From contig CM036620.1 of assembly GCA_020746105.1 (NCBI GenBank), forward strand, positions 45,404,706-45,468,705: a stretch of 64,000 bases of DNA, read 5' to 3'. This document shows positions 1-14,300 of this stretch, piece by piece. The translations under genes were made by a program, and so were the position numbers. The number at the start of each line of letters is the position of its first letter. Position 1 is the stretch's first letter. The stretch comes from Trogon surrucura. Its lineage: Eukaryota > Chordata > Aves > Trogoniformes > Trogonidae. The notes under the pieces are model-generated. The model did no database searches. It was not told where the DNA came from and saw nothing but the letters and a program-made list of their open reading frames with translations.

Positions 1-1622
1 TTGATCCTGACGAGTTACCATAGAGATACCCTTGACAAGAACACGAAGTTTATTTAGTTTTTACTGCAGATTGCTACTCCTTCCTTCAAAGAAAAAAAAA
101 ATACTCTTTTTCAAATGCCAGCATTGTATGTGTATTCACATCTGTACCCAAACTTTGTTTTCTCTTCCAAGCTACATCCTGGATACAGGAGATGCTAACA
201 CTTGTCTAATTCATTTATCAGCTAGCTGTCCCTATCCTCTTACCTAGTCTATCAGGAGGAAAAAAAAAAAATCCAGAAAAGCCCCATTTTTGCTAAGCAT
301 AGAAACAGCTGCATAGATTGGATTTCTGGTACAAATCTTTTCTGTACTTCATAACTTTGGCAGAAGAGAGCTTTGAGCTAGTGAGCGAGGCAGCAAAGGG
401 AAAGTACTCCCCAGCTGAATGCAGCAGGTAGTTGTCAGCTCTCACAGTTCTAGTTCAGCCACACAGTTACATAAATTATCCCTCTCTCTTACCACCTACT
501 AATAAAGGGACTGATTTCTTTTTGGTCTACTGAAGAAAGTCTCGAAGAGGGTTTTGAAGTGATAATATAGTGTGTTTGCTCAAGAACAGGTTCCTTGTAA
601 AGAGAATACATAAAGCACAGCAATACTAGCCTGGGGAAAGAGCGTGCAAGACAAATGGGCAGGCAACGTTAAAAGAATGAAATGACCTGATAGCAGCTTC
701 CTGAAGCGGGTTATTGTAAATTGCTTTACACAGTGTAAACTGATCATAATATATTTTTTCAAGTGTTTGGTGTGAAATGTATCCCTAGTTGCTATTTTAA
801 TTATTGAGTGGAAATGAAGGCCCTGTACACTGATTACAAACCAAAAGAACTAGACCTCAATTACAGAGTAAAAGGTAAGATCAACCAAGCTTGAAAAAAC
901 AGTTTAAGGTGGTTCAGAAACCTTTCAGTGAACTGTGTGGTGACAGATGGTAAGATTACCTGGTAATAAATGACAACATTTTTGTGTTTACACCAATGCT
1001 ACTGTAGGTATAAATGCACTCCTTCAATCTGAACTCTGAATCATTTGATTATCCCAGTCCGTTTGACATGTCGTGCTTTGCAGAAATATAAAGGGGAGGA
1101 GGTACACGACAAAAGCCCCACTGTTATTTTGGTTACTGCCTGTATGTTTGAGATTTGTTCTGAAGAATTCAGCCATATCCACCAGCACTGCCCAGACACT
1201 GGTGCTGTGTTCATGCCAAGAGCAGCGTAGATCCTAAAGGACTCGCTCCACTCTGCTAAAGAGAATGGAGTCCTCACCATTTAAACTGTCACCGCACTCC
1301 AAAGGTTAGCCATAATGCTGATAATTTGGCCAGCAGCAGTCCAAATACCACCTTAAATAACTCTTGTCAGTCCTGAGGTGAAATGCTGTTGTAACTCCAG
1401 CAAGGGAAGAAGATCTGTTGGTAGCTAGAGATTACTTTGCAGTATAGAGACGGGGACTGAAACAGCAAAATAGGCAGAGGATATCATCATGTTTCTCCGC
1501 TATAAAAAGTCATCCTATTCCACAATGGGAGCAATCATGCCAGTCTTGATACAAGTAAAAGGAAGCTTTAGTCAGGGCTTTGGGGCACATTTGGAATTGT
1601 GACAACCTGTCTTTTCTCCCAT

Positions 1623-1643
1623 GATGAACCCTGAGGGTTCATC
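1623..1643. repeat. perfect 9-bp inverted repeat, 3-nt spacer
   Basis: The arms are GATGAACCC and GGGTTCATC around TGA, read directly from the sequence. A hairpin this short could arise by chance in an intron, and no function is assigned. Confidence 0.5.
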
Positions 1644-2245
1644 CATGCTTGCAGCTGTGCGTTACTTGGATTGAGGTGTGGTCCATGACCACAACCATCA
1701 CAAGCTGCGCGCCTTCTGGTTAGAGGCATCTGGTCTTCTCAGACAGTCCTTGCTGCCATCAAAGATATGCCAGTACTGAAAGTTGTTCAGTTGTTAGTAC
1801 CCTCAGAGATTTGGCAGACTCAGAACTAGTTACTGTAGGAAGGGTCTCTTGTCTTTATTGTCATTGTCTAGCACCAAATAAATGCCAAATTGGATCAGAA
1901 TAAACCAGACCTGACAGGCAATATCTAATCCAAAAATCAAGAAACTGCTTTATATTAAAATACCAAAATAGCAGTTGAGAATAGAGAAAAATGTTTTGCT
2001 TTGTATGTTTTTGCTTTAATTTTGCCTCATACATCACATTCTTTACAGAACGGAGTAAACCTACAATTTCTCTGAACATAATAGAAACAAGGAGTTTGAA
2101 CTCTTACATCCCCTTCCTGAAGAGGGAAGAAAGTCTTCATCCGTTTTCTGGACCTGAGGAAATCAAACAAATATATGCACTGCCGCAGTTTGCCTGCATC
2201 ATTTTCCCTCTGGAAAATCAGAACTAGTTCATCACCTACTGTAGG

Positions 2246-2327
2246 TGATCCTGCTCTGGCAGGGGAGCTGGACTAGATGATCTTTTGAGGTCCCTTCCAA
2301 CCCCTGACATTCTGTGATTCTGTGATA
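2246..2327 (+). mobile_element. CR1 LINE 3'-end fragment
   Basis: The sequence follows the CR1 3' end: a GGACTAGATGATCT motif, then GGTCCCTTCCAACCCC, then ATTCTGTGATTCTGTGA, the diagnostic 8-mer tail. Only about 80 bases remain, consistent with the usual heavy 5' truncation of CR1. The orientation is the same as the host gene. Confidence 0.85.
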
Positions 2328-3278
2328 ACTTTTGACTTGAAGGTCTCAGCCCCTGTGCTGAGCTGTGCTCTCCATGTGCAGCTACTAATACCAGCTACTG
2401 CTTATTGTATTCATGGGGTCATCAAAAATTTTTGACAAGTGCCTTGCTGTCTACATAACACACTGATAAGGGCTTAAAGTTTACTTTTATATAGATGGCT
2501 GGCTGAGAAGAGACATCAACAAAATAGCGTCTGAATTTGTCAATTTACCAATGTTCTTAAAAGTTCCCTGTCTCTAAAGAAATTGTGCCTTGTATTTTGA
2601 TCATGTTTCAACAAGCCTAATTATTTCATGTTGGTTTTGTATATTTGTAGTGAAAAGAGAATTCTCTAAATTCCATACTGCTGTCTCAGAGAGGTTGCAT
2701 AGTTGAATTTTTAGTGGATTAACACATGGTCTAAGTTTTAGGTTGTCACTGGAGTTTTCAAGCAACGTTTTTGGTCTGCTTCAAAAATACTCCCAATATT
2801 CACAGTCTGTGAAGCAGCTGCATGTTTCCATCTGTTCATTTTTATTAGACATTGTTTATTGAACTTGGTGCTAGTTCAGTGTCGAAGTTGAGAGAGCAAT
2901 AGTATTTTTTCAGGGATATAACTGTTATTCACCATCTTTGACAGTGGACTGCAGTGGGAGTCACATCAGTGCCAACACAAAGAAAAGGTAATTGTAGTAA
3001 CTATGGTTCTTTGAGATGTAATCAATATAGATCCCACAGTCCCTGCCTTTGAAGACTTCAAATTCCAGCTGTTTTGAATTGTGAGGAAATGGTGAGAAGG
3101 TCGTGTTGGAGTTTCCCCGTCTGATCTCCCAGTAGAGCATGAAGAGACACAGGGCATGTGCATAGCACCAGCTCATCATGTTGTTCCAGGCTCATGCGTT
3201 CAGAAGGGATGCACTTCTAGAGTTACAAAATGAATGTCACTTTCTTTTTTTCTCCTGAAGAATATTACGAGTGGTAAG

Positions 3279-3389
3279 AATCATAGAATCGTAGAATGGC
3301 CTAGCTGGAAGGGACCTTAGAGATCATTTAATCCAACCTCCCTGTCAGGGCAGGGACGCCTCTCAACTAGATCAGGCCAGCAAAGTTAG
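3279..3389 (-). mobile_element. CR1 LINE 3'-end fragment, antisense
   Basis: On the plus strand the sequence reads AATCATAGAATCGTAGAATGG followed by GGAAGGGACCTTAGAGATCA, the reverse complement of a CR1 3' terminus. It is about 110 bases, 5'-truncated, and antisense to TENM3. Confidence 0.85.
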
Positions 3390-5237
3390 GAGAAGTGATT
3401 TAGACCTCCAAATTGAAGACAAGAAATGTGTGAGGTTTGAATCAAGAAATACTTCACTATTTTCAATCTTTTGTCACTGCCAGTGAAGTGAACTAGTGTA
3501 ACAGATAGCAGAGTTTGACCCCAGGGATTTTGATGAACTAGATTAAAACAGGTACAGTAATCAAATGATTAATACATAAATGAAAATTTCAGCTGAGGTA
3601 GGGCCAAAATAATAATGGCTAATTCCAGTGACGCGCCACAAATGGTGGTGGTCGGATTTATTGTTTAGCAAGAGATGAGAGAGGAAGAAAGAAATAAGGT
3701 TTTAGGGTCAAGGAACATTCTACATTATCAGGCCTTGACAGGCAATTTAAGGTCTGAGAAAGAAGACTAATAGTAGAGTCAGAGACTTGGAACAAAGAGA
3801 TATGTCATCTGTAGTGAGGATTTCGGTCTTTGAAGCATTCAGTAATAGGTCATTCGTTGCACTCTTTTTTTTGTTGAGGGGAAGGGGAAGGGTTTAACAC
3901 AAAGACCTAGCAGAGAGGGTCTTAATTCTGCATTGTCTGCTGTCTGCCTGACTAAACTTCCACTGATGCATGTTTGTCTTAAGTAGGGCTTGCCGTAGTC
4001 AATACAGAGAGGTTGAAAGATCAGAGATGAAACCAAAAGCGATGAAGAATTGTGTCATTTGGATAGAAGGAATGAATAAATTAATAACATTGACTTCAAT
4101 AGCTGTGATCTTTTTCAGAGACAGAAGGAGCAGAAGCAACAAGATACAGTGAATAATTTTCCTTATATTTTACACTAATAGTTAAAATACATTATTACAG
4201 AATCTTTTTCCAGTGTGTTTTTATTCCCCGATAGCACTGAAAGACTGCTTTAGCTTTGGAGATAACTGCTGTCATGGAATGAGCAAACTTGTGTTATACC
4301 AAACACAAATTAGAGTAATATCAATAAAATCAATTTTGGTGGTATTGTAGAGTCATTCAAAAAGGGGGAAAACTACAACAGATAGCAAGAAATTGCATAT
4401 CTTATGTGCATCACAGTATCGCATTAAGGTGATTTTTTTTCCATATTTTTGCTCCGAAGTTTTAGATGGGCGGTTCATTCATTCATTGCTGGTGATACCA
4501 AGGTTCCTTAAGTAGTTCCCCCTAACACCATGGAAGGTTGACTCTTTCATAATTAGCCAAACTTTCTAGTAAAACATGGTTGTGTGGAATTCTGTAGTTT
4601 AGAAACGTAGCTTATGCATTATTATTATTATCACAGCAAAGTGCCCCAGTGTCTCCAGCTCTGCTGATGGTCTTGGCCTTGTTCTGCAGACTAGCGTGGG
4701 TGGGCACCTCTCTGGAGGTTACGCAGGTGACAGCATGGAAAGGAGTGGTCATGACTTAGGTTAGCCCTGCAACACCCACAGCACCCTCCTTCCTCTGCTC
4801 TTGTGCTGTTTCTTTTCCCCTTCTAGCTAACCAGAACACATTCATCTGCTGGTGAAATAATTTATTTTAGTAGGTCATTTAGGAGCTCACTTAAATGATT
4901 TGTGTCTTCAGAAGGATCAAAAATGAAAAAAGAGAAAAGGACGTAATTACTGCCTATCCTTTTGAACATTGATTTGGGACCGGTAAAAGACTCAAAATGA
5001 GACTGGTGAGCTTTCTGTCAACTGTGTTCACCGAAAGCACTGTATCATTAAAGGACAGTGGTAGTAATTGCTTAGTGCCATTGCTAAGTTGAACTGTTAG
5101 TCTGTCAATGCCTGTTCCTGTAGTTTAATTTTTTAATGTATGAATTGCTATTCCGTTGCGAAGCATGGAAAGCCATTATTTGTGTGATTTGTCGTTGCGG
5201 TTAAGAGCATCAAATAACTTGTATCCTTTACCACCAG

Positions 5238-5360
5238 CAATGCATCTGTTTGGCCTCAACTGGCAGTTACAGCAAACTGAAAATGATACATTTGAGAATG
5301 GAAAAGTGAATTCTGATACTGTGCCAACACATCCTGTAACAGTACCTGCTGGAGAAAATG
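5238..5360 (+). CDS. TENM3: TENM3 exon: first ectodomain residues after the membrane helix
   Basis: The exon encodes residues 1-41. It opens with [11 protein letters not shown], the sequence that directly follows the transmembrane helix in teneurins, so translation enters on the extracellular side. The acceptor is TTTACCACCAG before CAATGCATC (split Ala codon, phase 1) and the donor is GAAAATG before GTAAGT (phase 1). The open frame extends upstream to a Met at 5156, but that part is intron: it has no teneurin similarity and the acceptor explains the boundary. NDT at residues 16-18 is a potential N-glycosylation site. The rest is a low-complexity linker, the fastest-diverging part of the ectodomain among paralogues. 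Confidence 0.93.
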
Positions 5361-8300
5361 GTAAGTGAAACAGACACCAGTTTCTCTTCTTCTTTCACAG
5401 CATTTCCTTTCGTTGTGTCTTATTTACATTACCAGACTTTAACATTTTTCCTCCAAAACTCTGGAGTTACAGGGCATTTGCAAGGAACAGTAATTTTAAA
5501 CAGAAATTTAGATATTAAACAGGAGCCGTGTTTGAATTCTAAAGAGCACGCTGTCCTTCCTTCCTAGCACGTGAAGGGAGTGATGGGTGCTCGGCAAAAA
5601 TGTTGATTATCTTGCCTTACTAGGAAGGCTGGCTATCAAGCAGAATTTCTCGTGGGAATTTACATGTAAGGTTTGATGAGGATAGAAAAACCCTCGTCAC
5701 ATCCAGAGAAGCAGAGCTTCCACTTACTCTAAACATCTGTGGTAACTTAATGATTGTTGTGGAGTCCTCAGAGGTAGCAGGATGGTGTTGAGGCTGGATC
5801 GGACCATCTCGACTGAGGGGCTGGGGTGGCTGGGGATTCATGCTGCAGAAATGGCCACAACAAAGCCAGGGAGCCTGAGGTGACAAGGACAGACAATTTC
5901 ATAAGGGGGACCTCATACCAAGATTCAGTCTTTGGGAGTTCTGATGAGCTCTTGCTAATTTTCAGACAAAAGCGTTGTCTGTGACAAGAGGGATGTAATC
6001 TCTGTTTCTGAAGAGTTGGCACCAGAAAAGGCACTTCAGGGAGATTTTACACATTTTCAGAGCTTCTCTCTTATCTGTGTTTAGAAGGCAACTCATGATC
6101 AAGGAGCTTGATGACCTCGCTATGGAACGACTTCTGGTTTTTTTCTACAGATGATGATGTTCTCTTCTTTTTTTTCTGATTTCTCTCTGAAATTTAATAG
6201 GTCATATATTTGTTTTCTTGAAGTTTCTAGCATATACTATTGAGTCTGAATCATTCAACCCATCTATAAAGTTAGAATAAATCCAAAGAAACTTTATTAA
6301 TTTTGTTGTAGGAGCTTTTAAAATACAAACCACATAAAGGGATTATTTTGTATTGACCTTTTTCCATGTTGCCCTTTAAGATTCTCAAAACATTTAAGAG
6401 CATCTGCACTTTTGGCTAACAGAGGCTTTAAAATCAATAGGTTTTGAATGGAAAACTTGATTTAAATGGTTGATGAATCCAGTATTTGCTTCATTACACA
6501 AAAACCCGTTTTGCCTTTCACAAGGTAGAGTTGACCTCCGTATCACTGAGGAGGTGGAAACCTCTGCCAGCAGCTGACATATTAAAAATTTTTCAAGTTA
6601 TTGCAGCTTCAGGTTACAGAAAAGATACAGCTCAGTTCGTTCTTTTTGTCCTCTTTGTAAGCATATAAAACTTCTCCAGTAGGCCGTTTTCTTTTTCCCT
6701 GTTGCCTTTTTCTTGCACTTAGATAATAATTATCTCTTTCTGTGTTCTTATTTGTTTTGAATGAATACCAAAAAGCTACTATATGGTTAATGAATATTGA
6801 TGCTGAAGTGACAGCTCATCATCCCACTGTCTTCTGCCCTCAGTAGCCAGTATACTTTCTTGTATAAAATATATACATGTTTTTGTAAATATTTTCTAAA
6901 TATACATTGTTCTTTTTCCCATGATAATTTTTAATATTTTTTTTTACAAATTAAAACCTGTTATATACTTTGCCTCAAAAATAAAAGGAAATTACAAGCA
7001 TATCAGATTCAATTTTTCATTCCTTAAGCTCCAAAATACGATGCAAGATAACAGGGTTAATTCCATCCACTGTTAAAGTGCTGTCCTCTGCAGAATATGG
7101 TAAGTGGTCATTTATCAGCATACATCAATATTAAACAACGAAGAGACCAGAGAATACACATTTTAAACCACAAAAGGAAGGTTAAGTAGAAGGCAAAGTG
7201 TGATGACTAGATCTGAAATTTAAGGAGGGAGCCCCGTGCTGTAATATTAGTTACTGTAAACTGAAAGGAAGAATCACTGAAGCCTTGATTTGGATACTTC
7301 AACAGCAGAATAGCTTTCAGTATTGCCCCTCCTTAACCCCCCCCAGGTAGTGTCCTGATTTAGAGGGGAGAAATTCTGCGTTGTGTGGGCCAGGCATTTT
7401 CCTTGACTTTTATCTAAACCAGATAATCCTGGCCCTGCTTTGGTCAGAAAATCATAGCCCACTGTGTCCTAGATCGCAGGTATTCATTTTCCATTCAGCA
7501 GTACAAGTCCTTTGTGTGATGAATTAGCAAAGCTTAAAATTGAAAATGCATCCTTATGACCTCTGAAGAAAATTCAGCTGTGGTTTACCTAGAAACAGCT
7601 AGTCATAAATTGACAGTGAAAGCATGTTAAATCATCCTTAGATGCAAATCATTTGTTAAGCGAAGCTTGAATCTCTGAACAAGCTTTTTTTTCCAAAGGC
7701 TTTTTGTTTATTTCTTTTGTGGATTTTTTTCCTCTCCCACTGCTTCTCTCTATATGAACAGTGAATGCTGGCAACATATCACCTGCTTATCTACACAGGC
7801 ATGATTCAGGGCTGCATAAGGTGGCATAAGAGTGCACGTTTTCTATGGATATTATGTAGGCCATTTCAGGTTAGCTTCTCCAAAATAGTTTAAGCCACGC
7901 TTAATCAAATACAAACATTTACCAGATTTGCTTTATCTGTTTTTATAACTAGGTGATAGAAGAGAATTTGTTTAACGGTTGTATACTAGCGGTTGGTAGT
8001 ATCTCACATGTTGCTGGCTTTATTTCATGTCACATAAAATTTACATGTAAGTCAGAAGTACCTTATAATAAGATATATGCTCAACTGCAGATTTTTTAAA
8101 AATGCAAGAGGAAAAAAGTGAATGGGAAAGCTGGTGTTTCTTTTGGCTTACTTAAATGCACTTTTTGAGATTATACTGATTCAAATAGATTATACTTGCT
8201 TTACCTGAAATGTATTGAGCTTTTTTGTTTTGTTTATACTTTCTCATGTTAGTTAAAAGCGTAGTAATTTCTTAATTAGATGCTACATTGGGAGTTTATT

Positions 8301-11300
8301 TCCAAAAAGCTATGTTTTTAAGGAGGATTTTGATTTAATTTCTTGAAACAGTTGTTGTAGAAAGCTATGTAGCAGATGTCTCACAGAAAAAGATCTGAGT
8401 ACACTGTTGTTCAATGGAATGGGAGAACATGCTATTGACTGTCTGTAAATCCTACCTTGCAACCTGTTTTCTAATTAGCACTGCCTTTGAAGGATGGAGA
8501 ATGATATTATATGTGACACTATACAGCAATTATTGTTGAGCATTTTTATACTGTGTTATAGATACTCAATTATTCACAGTGTATTTTGTGTGTTAATATA
8601 CAGAATATTTGGAAATAAGGAGAGGGATTTTGGCTTCATGTCATTTTAGGGATATTTGTGAATTACTTTTCTGGTATAATAATTAAATATTGTTTGTTGC
8701 TTTAAATATTTGTCTAACTAAAGATTTTGTCCACCCTAACCTCGGACAGTCAAAATACAATTTGCAAATACTAAGTAAACAAATTTTACGTATTAATTAG
8801 CCATAATACATTGGATTATTGGTATCACAAATGCGTTGTGTCATGATTGTAAATATTAGATAGTATGTGATGCAGCAAATTAATGTATTTTGTACAGTAT
8901 TTTGTATAATATATCTAGAAATATAAGTACAAATTACTGTATAAATATTATTTACCTATAGATATTTACTTGTATTTGTATAATTGTCTTTTGAGGAGGG
9001 TCTGTGAAACAAGAAATTTTGGGGGTAGAGAAGCGAGGCTGGGTATTTTAATATTTGATTTCTTATTTGGAATGTTATGTCATTATGAAATTATGTGAAT
9101 GAACATGACATTGCATCTTTTGATTTAAAGCTCTGTTTAAGAACTGTTACTGTTGTAGAAAGTGAAAAGGAAATCATGACACTACTGAGATTTTTCTTAA
9201 ACTCAGTGAGATACAACAGGGAACAAAGAATAATTAACACCCTATTCTTAGGAGAGCAAACAACTACTGAAAATTTTTTGAGAGACATGATGTGGTGTTA
9301 AAGGGGCACGTGGATACAGGGTAAAACTACCCCTTTTTTTGTTGAAGAAAATAGGAGTCTGTAAGATGATTATCTGCTAAAGGTAAGCATTGCAGCCTGG
9401 TAATAAGCATTCCTGGCAAGTTGGTCAAAATGTTTGATAAAGTGCTCCTGCTCAAGCTGTCTGATTCATCTTTTCAGTAATAAGTGGTAGTTGTTTTCCA
9501 TTCCAAATGTAGAAATAGGGGAAGCTGCAGATCAATACTGCAAACAGGCGTTTATTGTTCAGTGATTACCAGTCATCAGTGTGTGAATTTATACAACACA
9601 ACATGCTTAAATTTGAAGGAAGTGGTAAGAAACAAACGCTTAAATGAACCAAAATAGTGGATACAGATCCATCTTCAAGAAGAACATGAATACTGTGAAA
9701 GGTTGAGAAAAGCATCAGACTCATCCTGAAAAAGCTTTAAAAAAAAAAGCTTTTTCCAAGATCAGGTATCTTACTGTCTCTTCACGTCAGAACACTGATC
9801 AATATGATGATCCTTCAAGTGAGACATTCTCAGTGTCTGCAACACCATGTGGTACAGCTCTGATGATGATGCAGGCCCCTACTCGAGTTCTTCTGTCCCT
9901 GTTTAATTCAGCAGCAGTCTCTGTTCATCTTGAATGCATGAAAAGTGGTGAGGATGAGCCTGTGACCTCACCTGGCATTTCAGATTTTAATCTAGTTTCT
10001 TAAAGTCTAAATGTTTGCAAAAAGGTTGTGTCAGTTTGTTCCATCAAATGGTGAATAATGTAGAATTTGAACATAAAAGACAGGGCAGCAACAGAGTTGT
10101 CGGTTCTTCAGAACGCTTGTACGCAAACAAGTCAGCATCGCTTGAACACGCTTATCACATTCAGATGGGTTTAGTTAAATCTTTATAATAAACTGTTGAA
10201 AAAAGACTATAAATTGGTAAAAACACAGCAGACTGTAAAATTGTAACTACAATTTCATTTTAATTTTCCTTCATTCAAGACTCATCTTGAGGTACTGGCT
10301 GCTTCAATGTGGCTTGCCTGCTTACTCCAGAGTTGACACATGTTGGTACTCAAGTTCTTACACACGTTTACATCTTAACCTAGATTCGACAGCGCTAATT
10401 CCTTCAGATCGAAGTAGTCTTTGACCTTGGCACCAGCTTCCAAGACTGCCCATGTCCAGCCGCATAGTGTGGAGTTAGTGCCTGAACATCAGATCTGAGT
10501 CTTTGGCCTCAAAAAGGCTTGATGCAAACCCTCTGAGACTTTAAAACTGAATGGTGCTGGTTCTTGCAAACCACTTCTTCGGTGCATCAGTCTTAGTACT
10601 TCTGTTTTCTGCAAATCTGGCAAGTAGAAGACACTATCACAACTAAGCCACAATTTCTTTGCTGACAAGCTTTGAGAAAGGTTTGTAATCTTTGCCAGAT
10701 TTAATGTGTGCTTTCCGGCACAACCAAGTGCAATGTGGAGATTTCAGAGCTATCACAGACATGTTCAGTCCAGACCATCCAGCCCAGTGCCTTGCAGGGT
10801 CATCACAGAGTCATAGAATGTTTTGGGTTGGAAGGGACCTTAAAGATCATGTAGTTCCAACCCCCCCTGCCATGAACAGGGACACCTTCCACTAGACTAG
10901 GTTGCTTAACGCGCCATCCAGCCTGGCCTTGAACACTTCCAGGGAGGGGGCATCCACAACCTCTGTGGGCAACTTCTTCCAGTCTTTCGCCACTCTCCCA
11001 GTGAAGAATTTCTTTACATCTAATCTAAATCTACCCTCTTTTAGTTTAAAGCCATTACTCCCTGTCCTGTTACTACACGCCCTTGTAAAAAGTCCTTCTC
11101 CAGCTTTCCTGTAAGCCCCCATTAAGTACTGGAAGGCTGCTCTGAGATGTCCTCAGAGCCTTCTCTTCTGAAGACTGAACAACTCCAACTCTCTCAGACT
11201 GTCCTCACAGGGGAGGTGCTCCAGCCCCCTGATCATCTTCGTGGCCCTCCTCTGGACCCCTTTGAGCAGGTCCATGTCCTTCTTACACTGGGGGTCCCAG

Positions 11301-14300
11301 AGCTGGTTACAGTACTCCAGGTGAGGTCTCATGAGAGCAGAATAGAGAGGGAGAATCACCTCCCTCAATCTGCTGGTCACACTTCGTTTGATACGGTCCA
11401 GCATACGTTTGGCCTTCTGGGCTGCAAACGCACATTGCCAGGTCAGCTTGAGCTTCTCATCAACCGAGAACCCCAAATCCTTCCTCTCAGAGCTTGGGCT
11501 GAAACGGTTTTACCCCTTTCATATATTTGATGGTGTTTCACTGGTATGGCATGGAGCCTTGCAGGTTGGATGATACTGTTCTCTACTTGAGCTGCAGTGT
11601 AGATTCAGTCTCTGTTGGCTGGACCTGAAGTTTCTTGGGGGTATCTAAAGTTTATGACTATTTTCTTCTTTTTTCATGCCGCAACCAGTAGTCTAGTTTT
11701 TTGATGATAGCAGTTGACATCACGTGTCTTTTGCATTGTCTCAGTTTCTCTGGGCTAGAATCAGAATCAATTTTCTGTTCAGGAAAGCTCCATTTTTTTA
11801 GAAGACTGCAGCACCCAATTCAATGAGAACAAAGTTGCGAAGACACTTTGTTTTAGTTTGTGGCCAGATTTAGCAGTTTAAGGTTAGCCAGGTGTTGAAG
11901 CTAGGAGCTGACCCAAGCTGGCCAGGAGTATTCCATACCATAAATGTCACTCTCACTATAAATTGGGAACTTCACTGCAGACAGTCTCTTTTCCTCAGCG
12001 GTCACCATCCCTGTAGGGTTTCACCCATCAGCCTACTCTTCTCTTCATTATGACCACTGTGCTTTCGCTGGAGCTGTGGTGCTCGCAGTGCTCGACACCT
12101 GACATTCACTGCAGGGAGCACACAGCTCACCACCACTAGATGGACTGAGTATAACTGTACTTTATATTAGTATTACTATTAATATTAGGGGGTTTTATTA
12201 CTATCCATTTCCATTCCAACCCATGGGTCTCTTTTCCTCTTCCTCATTTCTCTTTCTCTTTGAGATGGGTGGTCATTGGGTGTTAGAACAGCTGACTAAA
12301 TGAAGACAGCATGTCAACATCTTTGGTTTTTCTGGGCATTTCCAAGCCACCATCACTGGCCTTGGAAAACTGACAGTTGCACAGCTGCTTTGCAGAGAAA
12401 AGTAGTCAGTGCCCTTCAGTGCTGTGTTCTTATTCCTAGTAATTGGCCTGCAGGATAAATACATATTCATAGTATAGAAAATAGTGAAAATACCAGACTT
12501 TGACATGCTATTATGTATTTTGTTTGGGAGACTGTATGGACAAAGAGGTGATAACAAGCTTGGGGCTCAGGCCAGGGAGTGCAGATAGACATTACGGGGA
12601 GCAAGGACGTAAGGACATAGGCACAATGGAGCAAGAAACATTGCGTGTTTTGGGGGGAGCGCAAAAACAAAAAATGGGAAACTAGAGATGTAGACATTGT
12701 TGATATTTTATAAATGCTCTGATATTTATCTGTAGTCTGTAGCAAAGACTGTGGATTAGTTCTCTTGACTGTTTATATGTCTCTTATTCTTAAAATCTGT
12801 ATAATGTTTTTTCCTTTACCTTAGATTTTTTTAGTGGGAGACTTTATGTTGGAAAACCCCTATTAAAATACTTGGGGGGAAAAAGGAATAGTTTAATATA
12901 GATCCTAAATGAGTTTCCATAGGGAAGGTACAGTGTTTTTACTTGGTAGGTATTTGTGGTATCTTTGTCTTTTTGTTTGCAAATCAGTGAATTCCCTGGG
13001 ATATTATATTCAGAAAGATTGTCAGGTAACAGTTTATCTGAGGTGATTCTAAATATTTGATGGTGTATGTGAGAGATGATTGAAAGCAATAAAGGAATAC
13101 TAATTTTTGATCTCTTATTGTTTTAACCTCTCAGGAAAGTTAGGAGGATTTGCACAAGAAAACAACACTATAGATTCTGGAGAACTTGATATAGGCCGAA
13201 GAGCAATACAAGAAGTTCCCCCTGGGATTTTTTGGAGATCACAACTCTTCATTGATCAGCCACAATTTCTAAAATTCAATATATCCCTTCAGAAAGATGC
13301 ACTGATTGGAGTATATGGCCGTAAAGGCTTACCACCTTCACACACTCAGGTGAGAACTACTTACATGAAAAGTAGGACTTGTTATTGAAAACTGTGAGCT
13401 TGTATCTATTGTATCTTTTTTTCTTTCTCAGGATTACATTCTTTCCCATGTTGCTGATTTTTATTTTTACTTCTTAGACTTTATTGATCTCATGTGATGC
13501 CCAAAACATTTATAATACTGTAAGTGATGGGATCTAAATTGCAGGGTAGTTTTATTTATAAGCTGTTCTGAATACCAGGAGCAATGATGATGCTTTAGAT
13601 ACGGAATTGTTTCACACAGAATTTATAGGTACTTCTTTTCTTCTGTGGTGTACAGACATATCATTGAAAACCTGAGCAAACTAATGCCACATCTTATCAC
13701 CACACATGTGGTCTCAAGTACTTGACAAAGACCACATTAGCCAAATTTCCAAGCAAGAAGACAGCATTTTTTTTTAAGAAAGTTTTAGTTTGTTCTACAA
13801 GCAAATGCTACAGCATTTACAGCTTGGTATCTTAACAAATAAATGCATAAAAGAAAAAATATGCAATATGTGTCTATAAAGACACAGTGAACCGCGACTA
13901 GAAAGGTCTCAGTGACTCACTAGATATCTAGTGTCTTGAAACTTTGTTCTTAAGTGTCCCATAGGATTTATTCTGCTCCACCCCTCAGAAGGTTTCTAAC
14001 AACACTTGTTACTGCATACGGTCATGCCTTTGCCTAGTAACAAAGAAACACTTTTTATCCATGGTTGTAGAAAAGTTAAAGCATAAAAGAATGAATGATA
14101 TTCTAGATTGGCAGGAGAAAGGGAGAATCATTGTCCGTGAGATGGTATTTTGGAACCAATTGTATTCAGATTTTATTTTAAGACGCTTGAAGTTTAGATT
14201 TCTTTCAGCTTAATATTTGTCCAAGTGCTGGCTCTGAACCATTTTTTGACCTAAAAAGGGCATTCAGCTCATGCTTTTGTACCCTATTTAGAAAATTATG

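Larger units (their letters stand above)
1..5237 (+). other. TENM3: TENM3 intron (3' part)
   Basis: This stretch is intron upstream of the first exon in the window. It is AT-rich and has no ORF with recognisable homology. It contains two short CR1 fragments (about 2246-2327 and 3279-3389), a short perfect inverted repeat at 1623-1643 and an ATT microsatellite near 4616-4631. The hydrophobic transmembrane exon that must precede residue 1 is not in any frame here, so this intron probably starts before the window. Confidence 0.85.
5361..13134 (+). other. TENM3: TENM3 intron, 7.8 kb
   Basis: This intron is AT-rich, notably at 6850-6960 and 8500-8990. It holds an A-rich hairpin at 9728-9756, an antisense CR1 at about 10803-11487 and a probable solo LTR at about 11880-12290. 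Several hundred bases on each side of the CR1 (about 9800-10800 and 11500-11880) are richer in GC than the rest, and I could not assign them to a family. No further exon is seen. Confidence 0.8.

Noticed and set aside
5156-5237. Upstream Met that would extend the first exon by 27 codons
   Set aside because: The extension has no teneurin similarity. The acceptor at 5236-5237 gives the expected Ala-Met-His start right after the membrane helix in the correct phase.
11147-11530. Plus-strand frame of 127 codons
   Set aside because: It is the reverse of the CR1 reverse-transcriptase coding strand.
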